From Alopecurus myosuroides (lineage: Eukaryota; Streptophyta; Magnoliopsida; Poales; Poaceae): a stretch of DNA of 64,000 nucleotides. The notes under the pieces are model-generated. The model had not been told where the DNA came from. It ran no database searches and was given only the letters and a program-made list of their open reading frames with translations. Below, piece after piece: positions 32,329 through 43,960 of this stretch. The DNA is taken from positions 106,094,263-106,158,262 of the forward strand of contig CM054059.1 of the NCBI GenBank assembly GCA_028641055.1. The letters run 5' to 3'. The stretch's first letter is position 1. Each line of letters opens with the position of its first letter. Made by a program: the position numbers and the translations under genes.

Positions 32329-35300
32329 ATGGCTCACAACGACGAGGCGGGTGGTTCTGGTCTCGGACACGGCGGAGACAACGACGATGCGTGGCTTTCC
32401 ATGCTAAGCGCGGGAGGCGGACCTGTAGATCCGCACCCGGATCTAGAGATGGAGGGCGACGATGCAGACGACGAGATGGACGAAACCGTTCGCCAGGAGC
32501 TAGAGCCACACAACGATACATCGGGCGCAGAAGGTGATCAAACCGGTAGTGGCACCGGGGATACCGCCTCCGGTAGCGAGGCGGCGGCTAGGCGCAAAGA
32601 GAGGCGACACAACATGCTCGCCACCATGCGGGAAGAGTTCACGGAAGTGGACCCCAGCGGTGCTCCCCTCGAGCCGGAGAGTTATGCCAAGGGCTATGGA
32701 AACCAGATAGGCTGCATAGCTCGAGACTTCGGCAACGTTAACATGGAGCACCTCAAAGCTAAAGAAAACAAGGCTAATGCCGCCCTGCTTATTGAGAAGC
32801 TGCACACAAGGTACAAATTCCCGGATCCTTACGACAACCAGGACCTGAAGAAGAATCTGGTCAACTCCTTAGCACTGAACAAGTTCGCCAAGGCGTTTAC
32901 GACTTGGAGATCCAGTTTGCGGCAGATGCTTGCGAAGGGTAAGGATTTTGATGAGATCCATAAGATGTGGCCCTCCATTTCCGAGGAAGACTTGGCCCAA
33001 TTCAAGATCGACGAACTCAAACCGGAAAGGATTGCGCTGACTAAATGGGGGAAAGAACAGCGAAAAAAGAACATTGGCCCTCACAATCTCGGAAGCCGGG
33101 GTTACCTTGGGAAGCAGAAAGTATGGGAAAAGGAGGATTCGAAGAGAGAAGGGCCGAACCCGTTTGACAAGATCACCGACCCGCAGGTGAGAAATTTTGT
33201 CAGGGCCCATTACAGGGAAGATCCCAAAAAGCCCGGCGATCTTGTGTTGAACGAGAAGGTCAAGCTGCTCGAGGATAAGTATCTCGAGGAACAAGAAAAA
33301 GAACGCCTATCTCAATCTGACGGGGGGTCCTCGGCGACGACGAACAAGGACCCGTATGACACCCCTTTCATTAGGGCGCTTAACGCGATGAAGGGAGTGC
33401 CCCTTGAAAAGAAGCCGAATCGTAGCCATGTGCATGGCCTCGGAAAGGGTCATCGGCATGCGCAATACTACCCCGACACCAAGGAAAAGCGTAAGGAGAG
33501 GAACAAGGGCCCGGAGAAGACGGTCGACGAGCTTGTGAACGAGAGGCTCAATGAGCTCCTCCCTACCATCTGTTCGACCGTCGCTCAGTCCTTAGCGCCG
33601 TGGATGCTAGGTGGAGGACAAGGGCCGCTCCCGCAGATAAACATAGCCCAAATGGTGCAGCCAGCGCCACAGAACGTGGCCCCCGGCGTGGCGCCGCAGA
33701 ACGTGGCCCCCATCGTGGCGCCGCAGAACACGGCCCCCGTCGTGGCGCCGCAGAACGCGGCCCCCGTCGTGGCGTCTGCTGCGCGGAACGAGCCGGCCCC
33801 CAACCCTCAGCCGGAAGGTCGCAAAGATCCGTCGCCGCCCCGCCACATCTCTTCAACGCCGCCGCCGACACTTAGCGGTCCATCCCCCTTGTCCGAGCTC
33901 AATGCCCTCACGGTAATTCAACGTGCACTGCTTAATTATATATTATGACTTGATTCGTGACGGCATCAGTCTCTAACAACGATCGCGCGACGTTTCGCAG
34001 GCCGACGAGACGGGATGCACATTGCTCCTTAATGTGAACGGCGAGTTAAAGGACGTCGCCAAAGGAAAAATCATCACACCTCTGAACCGCGTATCCCACG
34101 GCGTTCGTATGCCCGAGGACGTGTTCAGAGTGACATTAAGTCGGGTGCTCCCTGGTTGCGGTGCTCTCGATCCTCCGAACCAACCACCCGCAGCCGACAG
34201 CGAGTTGAACCTGGAGCAATGCTTGGTTTGGCCATTGACCTGGCCGAAATCACTAATTCGTTTGGAAAGTACTCCTGCCAACACTCCAACACCGGTCCAG
34301 GGGTCGGGGCACCCGAGCCAACACAAGGATTTCTCTCCTGCAAAGTCCGTGCAGCACGACGGCGACGATGCTGAAGATGAGAACCCGAATGACTACCTCG
34401 TCGACGATCCTTACGAGGGGGCGCCCGGCCTGGATGATCTTGATCAACTTCTTTTGCCAGCGGAGGAAGCGGATAAATATCGATGCACAAAGCGTCTTTT
34501 CTCTTCTCAAGAGCCGGCAGTCCCCGAGCAAGAAGTCATCAGCCAGGATGCCCTCAAAGAGGCGGTAGCGGATGTATTTCATAATACTCAGCCTAAAATC
34601 AAGTATGCACGGAAAAGAACTAAGAATAGTTCTGCCGTTGCATCGATGAGCCAACCGGTGGAGGGGACCAAGTCTAAGCCGCAGACAGGACGTGTATTGG
34701 ACAGGATACCCATAACCGACTGGCATCAGATCCATGAGTTGGGGAAACTGATGCTTCCGCCGAGTTTGGTCGCCTTGCTGACAGGTGATATGCGTAGCAT
34801 CCATGACGGTGTACTATATATGGAGGAGGTGCTTCTCAAAGAGAAAAATCCAACGCTGCCGGTTTTGGTCGCAAAGGTGCCATCTACGGCGGGATTTGTC
34901 ACTGAAGGCAACGCAAACAAGATCATCATTAGATTTGACAATATTTTCCGGATGTTCCACATGAAAGCACTCCACTCGTCAATCGTCCGTCTGTTTACGC
35001 TCAGCTTGGCGCATTAGCTATCCGTAGAGAATGTCAGAAACATCGGGCTAGCAGACCCCTACTACATGCACGACATGTACTTGAACAACCCCAAGGGTAG
35101 GGAAAAAGCGACAAAGTACCTCGAACAAGTGTTGCTCACTAACCATATGAACAAGAGGATCACCCTCGTGCCCTACTTTCCTGAGTAAGTTATATTTCCC
35201 ATCTTTACATAAGTTCGCGCATATACAATTTTTGAGGATTATATATATGGACTCTCCTGTTTTGCGCAGAAACAAATACGGCACCCTCATCATGCTCTAC

Positions 35301-35855
35301 CCGAGAGACGCGCACGCAGTATATCTCGACTCCGGGAGTACGATGAAGGAGAAGAACTACACCCTCATCAAGTCTGTTCTCAATGATGCTATGGATGGCT
35401 ACATCAGGGGGGAAGGATTCTGCGACAGGACGAAACAAATTAAAGGAAAATATGTGTTCCGACACAGAACAGAGTTTCCCTGCCCCAAGCGGGCGCCAGG
35501 CGGCCAAATGGAGGCATGGTACCTCATCCAACACATGACGGAGATCGTGAAGGACCAACATAGTCTGCAATACATGTCTGCTGTGGACAAATGGTCTCGC
35601 AGCATGGTGGAATGGTCTGATGCTGAGTACAGACAAAACTTTGGTCGCATCCAGCGCAAGATCTGCACAATCATCTATAAGGATGTAGTAACTTCAGGAT
35701 CTACCTTCCACTGGAACGGTACCCCACCATCTAACAATGAGTTGCGACAATATGTGCTAGAGCAGACTGACGAGAGACCATTCAACTCGTTAGAAGGTGC
35801 TCTTCCGTTCCCGCCGGAGAAGAAACAGAAGATCACAACATCGAGGAAGAAATGA
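32329..35855 (+). pseudogene. Second CACTA gene with Ulp1-like C-terminal fold; one stop
   Basis: Exons 32329-33912, 34001-35184 and 35270-35855 join in frame (introns GT 33913-AG 34000, and GT 35185-AG 35269). Only one stop breaks it, TAG at 35015-35017. The N-terminal part is acidic then basic, with a plant transposon coiled or basic domain (FTEVDPSGAPLEPESYAKGY, WPSISEEDLAQFKIDELK). A 27-bp repeat encodes APQNxAPxV units, followed by a domain with NRVSHGVRMPEDVFRV. The C-terminus resembles the Ulp1/C48 protease fold seen in many CACTA second ORFs (VPYFPENKYGTLIMLYP, AVYLDSGS, FPCPKRAPGGQM). The usual His after EN is Lys, and the usual Cys of the LCGYYVC-type motif is absent, so it looks catalytically dead. 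Confidence 0.82.
33660..33778 (+). repeat. 27-bp coding repeat in the second CACTA gene
   Basis: About four copies of a 27-bp unit (GCCGCAGAACGTGGCCCCCG plus CGTGGC) encoding APQNVAPxV-type repeats. It keeps frame. Confidence 0.88.
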
Positions 35856-36424
35856 TCGACGGTATGTATTCGATTCGTTACGAATTGCTCCTAATAAGAA
35901 CTTGTGATTTCCTTTGCCGGTCTAATGCTTTTATCTTGGTCTACAGAGAGATGAAGAAGTGGACGGCGCGCTGGCCCTAGCGAAAGATCGCAAGCGGAGG
36001 CGGAAGCTAAAGCAGAGGCGGACCGTATATCTAGCTAGTCTTCTTTGCGATTGATCTCTATATCGCGCGTACGTTGCATAGATATGTAGTAGTCATACCT
36101 TTGTAATCGTTGAACTAATTAGATGGCTATATTTTGGGTTCGAAATCTTCCGACATATTATTGAGATCAATGTGTTGTATTCGTACTTATGAGAATTGGA
36201 TATGGATGCATATGTATAGATGTGTTAATATCGTTATCGATGTGTTAAATTCGTTATGGATGGATGCATATGTATCTATGATTTATCGATGTGCTATCAG
36301 TGATTTATATGTGTGAAAGTTTATAAATTATAGAATTTGAATGTATTTGGACCTGGGAATATATACAGAATCAGAATATATAAACTGTTATACAAAAAAA
36401 AAAAAAAAATACAAACCTGTGAAA
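35856..36424. other. 3' part of the CACTA element without an open frame
   Basis: A possible last exon starts near 35947 (acceptor TCTACAG, then AGAGATGAAGAAGTGGACGG). The rest is AT-rich, ending with an A-run at 36394-36408 before the right subterminal repeats. Confidence 0.45.
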
Positions 36425-36660
36425 CTTACCACTGGCGAACAACCTGACTACCGCTGGCGAACCAGTAGCGCTGGCGAACAGCGGAGCTACCGCTGGCGAA
36501 CATAGCGCTGGCGAACAAGGCCTTGTTCGCCAGCGGTAACCTGCACTACCGCTGGCGAACTGGTGTTCGCCAGCGGTAACCTGCTACCACTGGCGTGGTA
36601 CCGCTGGCGAACACATGTTCGCCAGCGGTAGATGAAATATGTTCGTCACTGGTAGCCCTT
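36425..36660. repeat. Right subterminal repeat cluster of the large CACTA
   Basis: At least nine copies of CCGCTGGCGAAC / GCGCTGGCGAAC in both orientations, matching the left cluster. Confidence 0.9.
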
Positions 36661-36672
36661 TTCCTACTAGTG

Positions 36673-36950
36673 CATGGTTCCGCCTAAAGGTATAAGGTGT
36701 CAGGATAGCTCAATTTGCATAAGGGATAAACAAATCTGGGAGGGAAGAACGACTTGATGGCAAGCTAGATCGCGGTCTCTCCGTGCATGCCCTAGCGGAG
36801 AATTACCTTGGGTTGAGGCGGCGGCAATTGTTCGTGGGGAAGCGAAGGCGGCGGCGCTCTGGTTTGGAGGCTTGGGCAATATATAAGCGAATTGGTAATG
36901 GATGGCTGGACTGCTTCTGTGCTACATGGGCTGATGTGGGTCCTGTGGTA
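36673..36950 (-). promoter_or_regulatory. Stranded 5' UTR and core promoter of the F-box gene
   Basis: After the CACTA right end and its CAT duplication, the minus strand should carry the upstream part of the F-box gene. TTATATATTGCC (36876-36887) is a good TATA box about 200 bp before the original ATG, placing the start of transcription near 36850 and a 5' UTR of about 170 nt. Because of the insertion, the duplicated ATG here is followed by CAC TAG from the transposon end, a two-codon reading frame. Confidence 0.6.
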
Positions 36951-37072
36951 AGCCAGCCCACCATTTTCTATTCTGGTTGCAAAATCAGGAAAAAATATAT
37001 TGCCAAAAATCGATAAAATATATGTACTCCCTCCTATCCGTTTTACTAGAGCATAAAGGCGCGTTGCCGCGC
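36951..37072. other. Short intergenic stretch, retroposon target
   Basis: TACTCCCTCCTATCCG at 37025 resembles one end of a Stowaway element but no partner end is visible nearby. 37055-37072 is the left copy of the retroposon target duplication. Confidence 0.45.
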
Positions 37073-37949
37073 GTCCGTGCGAATTGATAGTCGTGGCTAT
37101 TCTTGCCAGGAAACGCTTCGTGACCTAGCCGCCAGCTAGGGGCACGGCCGCCTACCATCGATCTTCACCGGCCGGCGCGCTGGTCCTCTCTCCCTCCGAC
37201 TGCTACCCCGGCGGCAGGAGGGAGGGGGGACCCCGTTCCTCCGCTCTGTAGTTAGGTTTTGGTCTTGTAGATTGTGGTGCGCCGTTGGGGTGGTGGGAGC
37301 GGCATCACGACGAATAAATCTGCCTCAACTCTACTCCCACACCGGCGTCGTCCTTCACGGCGACGTCTCGGAGTTGATGGCATCGTGTGTTTGCCGATCA
37401 TTCAGATCGGTGGCGTTAGAGTTCATTGTGTTTCTCCTTCTGCTCTGTCCCCGTTGCTGCGGCGTTGTCTCCGACGTCATGGTGGAGCAGGGAGGATTGG
37501 TAGTCCGGGAGTACGCGCAGACGGTTGCATGCGCAGTTGACAGCTGGAAGATGGTGCATCATGTGCTGGATTTGTGGTTGGAGGCTGACAGTTCTGGTAT
37601 CCTTCTCCGACGTTGTAGTCGTGCGGGGATGTCAGGTCTGGAGTTCGATGGCGTGTCCGGGGACACGTTGCCCCGGTCTGATTCGTTCAACGACAATGGT
37701 TTTGCTTCTGGCAAACTGCTTTGGAGGTCCGTAAAGCTGCAGATCAGCGATGGAGCCACGTCGAGCTCGATTGAAGAGGTGATCTGTCTACTCTCTCTTG
37801 GTGGTCGCTTCGGTGGTGCCGAAGGAGAGGGACAGGCGATGGTTTTTTGCACAGGATTTTTCTATCTTTTCAGTATTGTAATGTCAGTGTTTACGTGTCT
37901 TGTAACCGGATTTTTATCTTATGAATGAGAACGTATTACCTTGCAAAAA
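37073..37949 (+). mobile_element. Poly(A) retroposon (non-LTR type) with 18-bp duplication
   Basis: AAAGGCGCGTTGCCGCGC at 37055-37072 recurs with one change at 37950-37967. The right copy follows an A-run (TTGCAAAAAAA), so the insert arrived by LINE-type retroposition. The 877-bp body has a GC-rich head (about 37110-37260) and an open frame 37272-37928 of 218 codons with a hydrophobic C-terminal end. No known protein family is recognised in it, and a non-autonomous LINE derivative or processed retrocopy are both possible. The frame may be fortuitous. Confidence 0.75.
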
Positions 37950-37967
37950 AAAGGCGCGTTGTCGCGC

Positions 37968-38700
37968 CAGTACATTTTACGGGAAATGCAATAAAAGAAA
38001 ATTAACAAAATCTGTAATGTAAAAGTTTAACTCCGATGTCATGGTTCATATTGTATCATCATCAAACGTTATTGCTGGTGAGAGGAACTATGAATAAATC
38101 GAGAATAGTACAAAATTCAGTTGACATGGCGTAACAAAAATAATTCAATTACAGATACAAATTTAAACTAAGGATTCCCATCGTCCTTCAAATAACTTGA
38201 ATTAATAAGGTACAACAATGTTGATTAGGAACCAACTATTTAGGTTTGGATTGGTAGAAGGGGCCCTAAGACCTTCCGTAATGCATTGTATCTTAGCGCG
38301 ATATCATAGCGAGAAGTACAATCTAAGAAACAACTATCCTAATGTAGTGTTTATTATACATCGTATCTAAGTTAAGTTGTATTAATTGATTTTGGTCTAA
38401 TACTTGTTTGTGATTAGACTAGCAACATTTTCTGCCTATGATCTCGTGCAAAGTTGTATCTTATATAATAGTATAGCCGACAGTTGGCTATAAGATAGTG
38501 CCATGTCATCTATAGCCAACCTGAGAGCATCTCCACCCCCACCGAAACCTTCCCAGAACGCTTTTTTTGCGCCGGCACGCCTTTTTTTGCACACTTGCGC
38601 CCCTAGAAGGAAAAAATAGCGCTGGTTTGCCCAATTTTTCTCCCGGCGAACCCGGCACGCCGGGGGGCAGCTGGGGCGCGGGATGAAGGGAAAATGGCGT
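37968..38700. other. Intergenic DNA, nothing firmly recognised
   Basis: AT-rich, then from 38460 a stretch with GACAGTTGGCTATAAGATA and ATCTATAGCCAACCTGAGAG that may be the end of an old MITE. GC-rich just before the gypsy LTR. 38696-38700 (GGCGT) would be the left target duplication of the gypsy element; its right copy is outside the window. Confidence 0.4.
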
Positions 38701-39567
38701 TGTCGGGGGGCTACCCCCGACTATGGGTAAGACTGATGGTAAAACAGTGATCAAGGTACGGTTTGCCGGGTAGACGACTACCCGGGTATCCGGTAGACGC
38801 TACTCGGTGATAAGTACTGAAGGACAAGAGAAGATAACAAGTGATGATCTGGATCAACTGGGTAGAGCTCGGGTGGTCCGAGTAGTTGGGCAGTTATCCT
38901 ACTCGGGCACAAAGTCAATGGAGCCGTTGTGGGAGATCCCGCGTATCCCGCAGCCGTACATGCGTGTAGTTCAACTTACTAGGAGGATGATTATCTGCGT
39001 TGAGGCGTGGGTACAGTGTGGGTAGGCGTCTGTCAAGTCCTGTCACTGACAGGGGGACAGGGCGTGTCAGTGACCTACTCCGAGAGGCTGACAGGGTGGA
39101 CAAGACCTGTCAGCCGGACGGCGCGGCGACTTTTCGGCAACGGCGTCAGGGGGAACACGGAGGCGTGCGCCGTTGTCACAGTGGAGTTGTCACCTCGTTA
39201 CTTTTAAGTGTTGTTTACTCGCTGGCCACCAGTATATAAGGTGGCCAGCCCCCTCCTGCGGAAGGGACGTTGGACTGGAGAGCATTTATTGCGAGCCTTA
39301 GCACTACATAGAGAGAGAATTAGAGGTTGGCTACTCGGCGGAGAGCCGGAATTGTATTGTGGCAACTCGGTTGAGCTATATACAGAGAGATAGGAAGGAG
39401 TAGGAGTGTTACCTCCACACGAGGGCCCTGAACCTGGGTAGATTGTGTTGTTTGCAGTGTTTCTGAGCGCGTTTACTCGACGTGCGATCCCTCCCTAAAT
39501 ACCTACAGCGTCCATCGGCCCCAAACTTTAGCCATCCTATGACATCTGTCTTCTGCGCACCACGACA
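38701..39567 (+). repeat. 5' LTR of the Tat gypsy element
   Basis: 867 bp, beginning TGTCGGGGGGCTACCCCCGA and ending GCGCACCACGACA, with TG...CA ends. Its start is itself palindromic (TCGGGGG...CCCCCGA). A TATA-like CAGTATATAAGGTGG at 39230-39244 is the likely LTR promoter. Confidence 0.88.
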
Positions 39568-39587
39568 GTTGGCGCCCACCGTGGGGC
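39568..39587 (+). other. Primer-binding site of the gypsy element
   Basis: TTGGCGCCCACCGTGGGG follows the LTR end by one base. This is the usual primer-site sequence of grass Tat-type elements. Confidence 0.85.
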
Positions 39588-39599
39588 CAGCAGCGGCGC

Positions 39600-42480
39600 T
39601 GGCTGGGGTTCATATTCGGACGGGACTCGTTTCTCCGTAGGGGAGCGCGTGGTATGTGGTCTTGTCCACAGATTCGGCTCCTTCGATTTCGTCACTGACT
39701 ACACCAGCGATTTCGGCGGCAGGCCCTTGCATACAGGCGGCTCTGTCCTCTCCTTCGGCGCACATCTGGTGTACTTCGCCACCACCGTCATCCGCGAGTT
39801 CCCGGAGGAGGTGCTCGTCGCTGATGATCCTCCTGATGTACTCATTGTCCGCGGGAAGCCGGCTGGCTGCTCTGTGGGCAGCGTGGAGGTGATGATGACG
39901 GGCTCGGCTATCGATGCCGGGAAAAGCGTGCCCGCTGCGCCTGAGGTCGTCGACGAGACGGCTGCTCGCAGGAGCCACAAGCCCTACGACATGCCCCGGA
40001 ACATGCCGGGCTACGTGGATCTTTCCACGTCAATAGCGGTACCGGCTGCTCGCGTTGGCGCCACCGAGCAGCTGGGCATGCCACTCGCCATGGACGCGGA
40101 TCCCGTTGTGGTGAGGGAGCAGCTCGAGCAGCAGCGCTAGGCTCTACTCCAGGAGGCCCGGGAACTAGATAAGGTTAGGCTTGAGCTTAAACTAGATCAA
40201 AACGAGTACAATAAAGTAGCATGGCTTTACTCCTGTTTCTACGCTTCCTAGCAAGTTTGACACTATTCGCCGCAACCTGGGCGCTGAGCTAGCTAGAGAT
40301 GGTAGGGCTACTAGTCTGTCAGCTAGTTTGAACACTGCTAGTAGGCCAAAATATAGCTCCCCTGCCAAAACACTTAGGGCCGCAGAGGCAGTCGCGACCG
40401 AGTTGCTGCATCTCACTAGTGACGCTCGCGCTAGGCAGCAGGAGCGGCTCAATGAGCTGGTTCTGGAGGCTGGCTGGCAGAATGAGGCCTTCCGGTAGGC
40501 CAACCCGGGAGCCGGTGCGTCTCATGTTGTTCACTCGCATGGGGCAAGATCCTCAGACCAGGCCTCATCGCCACTTCCCCGCGGTGAGAGGGCCTAGCGT
40601 GTGAACTCTGGGTGAAATAAGCAGATGCAGGTGTACGACCCGGCTGTCGCCAGAAAACAGCCCGCTGTAGAGCGGCAGCCCGGCCAAAAACACAACCCTA
40701 CATTAGCTGGCTATCAAGCCAACAAAGCTCGCCGCAAGGGACAAGGAAGGAACCGAGATGGCCCATCTCGGCACCGGGCTGCCAACCCGGTTCCGCCTGT
40801 TGTTCAGCCACAAGCCGTTGTGGCAGTGGCCAACCCTGTTGCTCTACCCGGTCCAGTGCAGCAGGACCGTTACGATGACGGGTACTCGGAGATGGAGCTA
40901 GCCGGGTACGCCGATCCGAGAGATGTTACTGACCGCCTGGGTGGCCTAGTGCTGGAGCCCAGTGATGCAAGATACAAGCTGGACCGTATTCATCGGTCCG
41001 AGCAGATAGAAGCGAAGGGCCCACCCGGCCCAAGCTGCTTTGGTCTCAGGATCATGGGAGAGCGTGTTGTGCCCAAGTTCCAGCTAGCCAGAGGGACCAA
41101 GTCTTATGATGGGATCACCAAGCCGGACGACTGGCTGAACGACTACGTCACCGCTGTGCACATTGCTGGTGGCAACAGAAGATGGGATGTTCGGTATGTG
41201 CCCCAGATGTTGGAAGGCCCTGCCCGTATCTGGCTCAACAACTTGCCACGAGACAGTATCAACTGCTGGCTTGACTTCTCGGAAGCCTTTAGCAGCACCT
41301 TCACCAGCACCTACAAGAGGCCGAATAGACTGCAGCAGCTCTCAGCATGCAAGCAACGAGAAGAGGAGACTGGCCGAGAGTATCTTACTCGGTGGAGCAC
41401 CCTGAGGAATACCTGTAAGGGTGTGAATGAGTCACAGACGATTGCCTGGTTCGCTCAAGGCTGCAGGCATGGCAGCATGTTCTGGCAAAAGCTGCAGAGA
41501 GAGATGCCGAGTACGCTCGCCGAGACGATCAAGATAGCTGATATGTATGCACTCGGTGACCCTACTCAGCCTCTGCTCGATTCCTTCGAGACGAGAAGAA
41601 GAAACCAGGATGGAAATAGGTGCAATGACCGCCAAGACTTCCACAACAAGCGCCGAGATGATTGCCGTGATACTCGGTATGGTTCTGAGCAGGTGAATGC
41701 TGTGAACCAGGATACTGCGGCTGCCGGGAGCAGCCAAAGGCAAAAAACTGCTAGAGCCCAGTATGGGCAGAACCAGAATCAGGGCCAGAACTTCAAGAAG
41801 CAGTACAATGCTCCCCAGCAGGGCAACGCCACCCAGGAAGCCGGAGATGCTGCTAAGAGATTTATCTTTGAGAACATGAAAGATGGGCCATGCAGCTTCC
41901 ATACTCGGCATCCGAGTAGGCCACCGAACCACACTACCCGGTAGTGCAGCTGGTGGGATCGCATCAAGAGTGAAGGCTTTGTCCAACTTCCCCCTCCTCC
42001 TCCTATTCCGCTTGCGGGATCCAATGTGCAGCCTATTCGGGCAGCTCCTCCCAGGCCGTCCGAGAGCCCGAGAAGGAAGAATGTGAATCAAGTGGCTCAG
42101 GGAGCCAACCACAACAACAACAACCGCAACTACTACACCCGCAACAAAAACCGCAACTAGTACACCCGCAACAACAACCGGAACAACAACAACAACTACA
42201 ACAACAATGGCAACAACAACAACGGCAATGATGGTGGTGGAGACCGGAACCAGCACCAGGAGCATCATGAGACCTACATGGTGTTCACCGCTGAGCCGGA
42301 TGACAAGCAGTCTCAGCGCAGGCGCGCGATGGAGGTGAACGCAGTGATGCCGGCTGTGCCGAATTACCTGCACTGGTGCGACCAAGAGATCACTTGGTCT
42401 AAAGATGATTATCCCAGGATGATGCCCAATCCGGGTACATATGCACTGGTGGTGGATCCCACCTTCCTGGGACCAAGAAT
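39600..42480 (+). pseudogene. gypsy gag region, broken
   Basis: Frames 39649-40140 and 40625-41944 and the pieces between and after them form a Gag precursor. Recognisable are an Arg/Glu-rich coiled segment (about 40100-40490), the retrotransposon gag core (ARIWLNNLPRDSINCWLDFS, CKQREEETGREYLTRW, QTIAWFAQGCRHGSMFWQKL), and a long Asn-rich tract (42110-42235) coded by AAC runs in place of a clear zinc knuckle. Stops at 40138 (TAG), 40496 (TAG), 41942 (TAG) and 42158 (TAG) and at least one frameshift near 40220 destroy it. The TAG stops all fit CAG to TAG. Confidence 0.85.
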
Positions 42481-43960
42481 AACGTGAAGTTCAGCAAAGT
42501 GCTGATTACCAACAGAAGCAGCATCAACATCATGTACCGAGATACCTTGGAGAAGCTCAGCCTTGCCAAGAACATGCTGCTACCCAGCAGGACCACTTTT
42601 CATGGAATTGTGCCGGGAGTGTCTTGCGCTCCAATCGGACGCATCTGGATTGATGTGCTATTCCGCACTAGGGAGAACTGCCGCACCGAGTGCCTGCAGT
42701 TCGAAGTAGTTGATCTTCAAAGCCCCTACCATGCTCTACTCGACAGGCCTGCACTCACCAAGTTCATGGACTCAACCCATGCGGCCTACCTGAAGATGAA
42801 GCTTCCCGCTCCTAATGGAGTCATCACAATCTCCGGTGATTACAAGCGCTCTCTGGAGTGCGCGTCCGCGGGATCTCAGCTGGAAGAGTCCTTGGTCATT
42901 GATGCTGAGAAGAAGAAGATGCATGAAGTAGTGGCCATGTCCCAGGCAGCTCAAGTCGGTATGCCAGGCATGCCAAGTTCTCAGTATGGAGCCACCTTCC
43001 AGGCCTCCCAAGAAACCAAGAAGGTGCAGGTTGACCTAGAATTCCCGGAGCGTGTTGCCATCATTGGCGCCGGGTTGGGCGAGAAATACGAAAGAGAGCT
43101 CATCCACTTCCTCCGTGAGAATCGGGATGTCTTTGCATGGTCCAATGAGGACTTGCCGGGTGTCCCGAGGGAGTTGGTTGAGCACTCACTACATGTGCGC
43201 CCTGACGCCAAGCCGGTTAAGCAGGCTATGCGCCGCTTTGCGGTTGAGAGAAGGAAAGCTATTGGTGACGAGATCACGAAGCTGCTTATAAGTGGATTTA
43301 TCATGGAGGTGCTACATCCGGATTGGCTGGCCAATCCGTTCATGGTGGAGAAAAAGAAGGAGGACCCCAAGGCCGCGGTGGCATGGCGCATGTGCGTGGA
43401 CTACACCGACTTGAACAAAGTCTGCCCCAAGGACCCGTTCCCGCTACCCCGCATAGATCAGGTGATCGATTCCACTGCAGCGTGCGAGCTTTTGTCTTTC
43501 ATTGATGCCTATTCTGGTTTTCATCAGATACCTCTTAACCCGGCTGATCAAATAAAGACTTCTTTTATTACACCGTATGAGGCTTATTGTTATCCTGTTA
43601 TGTGTTTCGGGTTGAGAAATGCTGAGGCTACTTATCGGAGGTGCATGCAGAAATGCTTGCATGACCAGATAGGCAAGAATGTGCAGGTGTACGTAGATGA
43701 CATTGTCATCAAAACGAAAGAAACACATACTCTGCTAAGCGATATTGAGGAAACATTTGCAAGTTGCGAAAATACAGGATGAAACTGAATCCAACCAAGT
43801 GCACATTTGGCGTCCCGGCTGGCAAGTTACTCGGTTTCTTGGTATCCAGTCGGGGCATTGAGGCCAATCCGTCAAAGATAAAAGCTATAGAGAGCATGTC
43901 TTTGCCGAGATCACTGAAGGATGTGCAGAAATTCACTGGGTGCTTGGCTTCCCTTAGCCG
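42481..43960 (+). pseudogene. gypsy pol part 1: protease and reverse transcriptase
   Basis: The protease site reads VLITNRSSINIMY near 42500-42540. The catalytic Asp-x-Gly triplet is lost (Thr-Asn-Arg), although the SSINIMY that follows is kept. The reverse transcriptase has CVDYTDLNKVCPKDPFPLPR, FIDAYSGFHQIPLNP and the catalytic YVDD at 43690-43701. A frameshift near 43770 moves the frame to KLNPTKCTFGVPAGKLLGFL. The coding sequence stops at 43960, where a solo LTR inserts, and resumes at 48601, joining LSR to FLGRMG. Confidence 0.9.

Larger units (their letters stand above)
24002..36672 (+). mobile_element. CACTA transposon (En/Spm superfamily), 12.7 kb
   Basis: Begins CACTAGTAGGGAATGGCTA and ends TAGCCCTTTTCCTACTAGTG, an imperfect terminal inverted repeat. 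It is flanked by the 3-bp duplication CAT (23999-24001 and 36673-36675). Subterminal clusters of CCGCTGGCGAAC / GTTCGCCAGCGG lie at both ends. It carries two genes on the plus strand: a tnp2-type transposase (25139-28650) with one stop and one frameshift, and a second multi-exon gene (32329-35855) with one stop. It was once autonomous. Its insertion separates the promoter and 5' UTR of the F-box gene from its coding region. Confidence 0.95.

Noticed and set aside
37021..37045. Second Stowaway MITE
   Set aside because: Only one terminus-like word (CTCCCTCCTATCCG) is present; no facing end or TA pair found.
41432..42385. A minus-strand frame with long valine and isoleucine runs
   Set aside because: The runs are the complement of AAC repeats coding Asn in gag; not a membrane protein.
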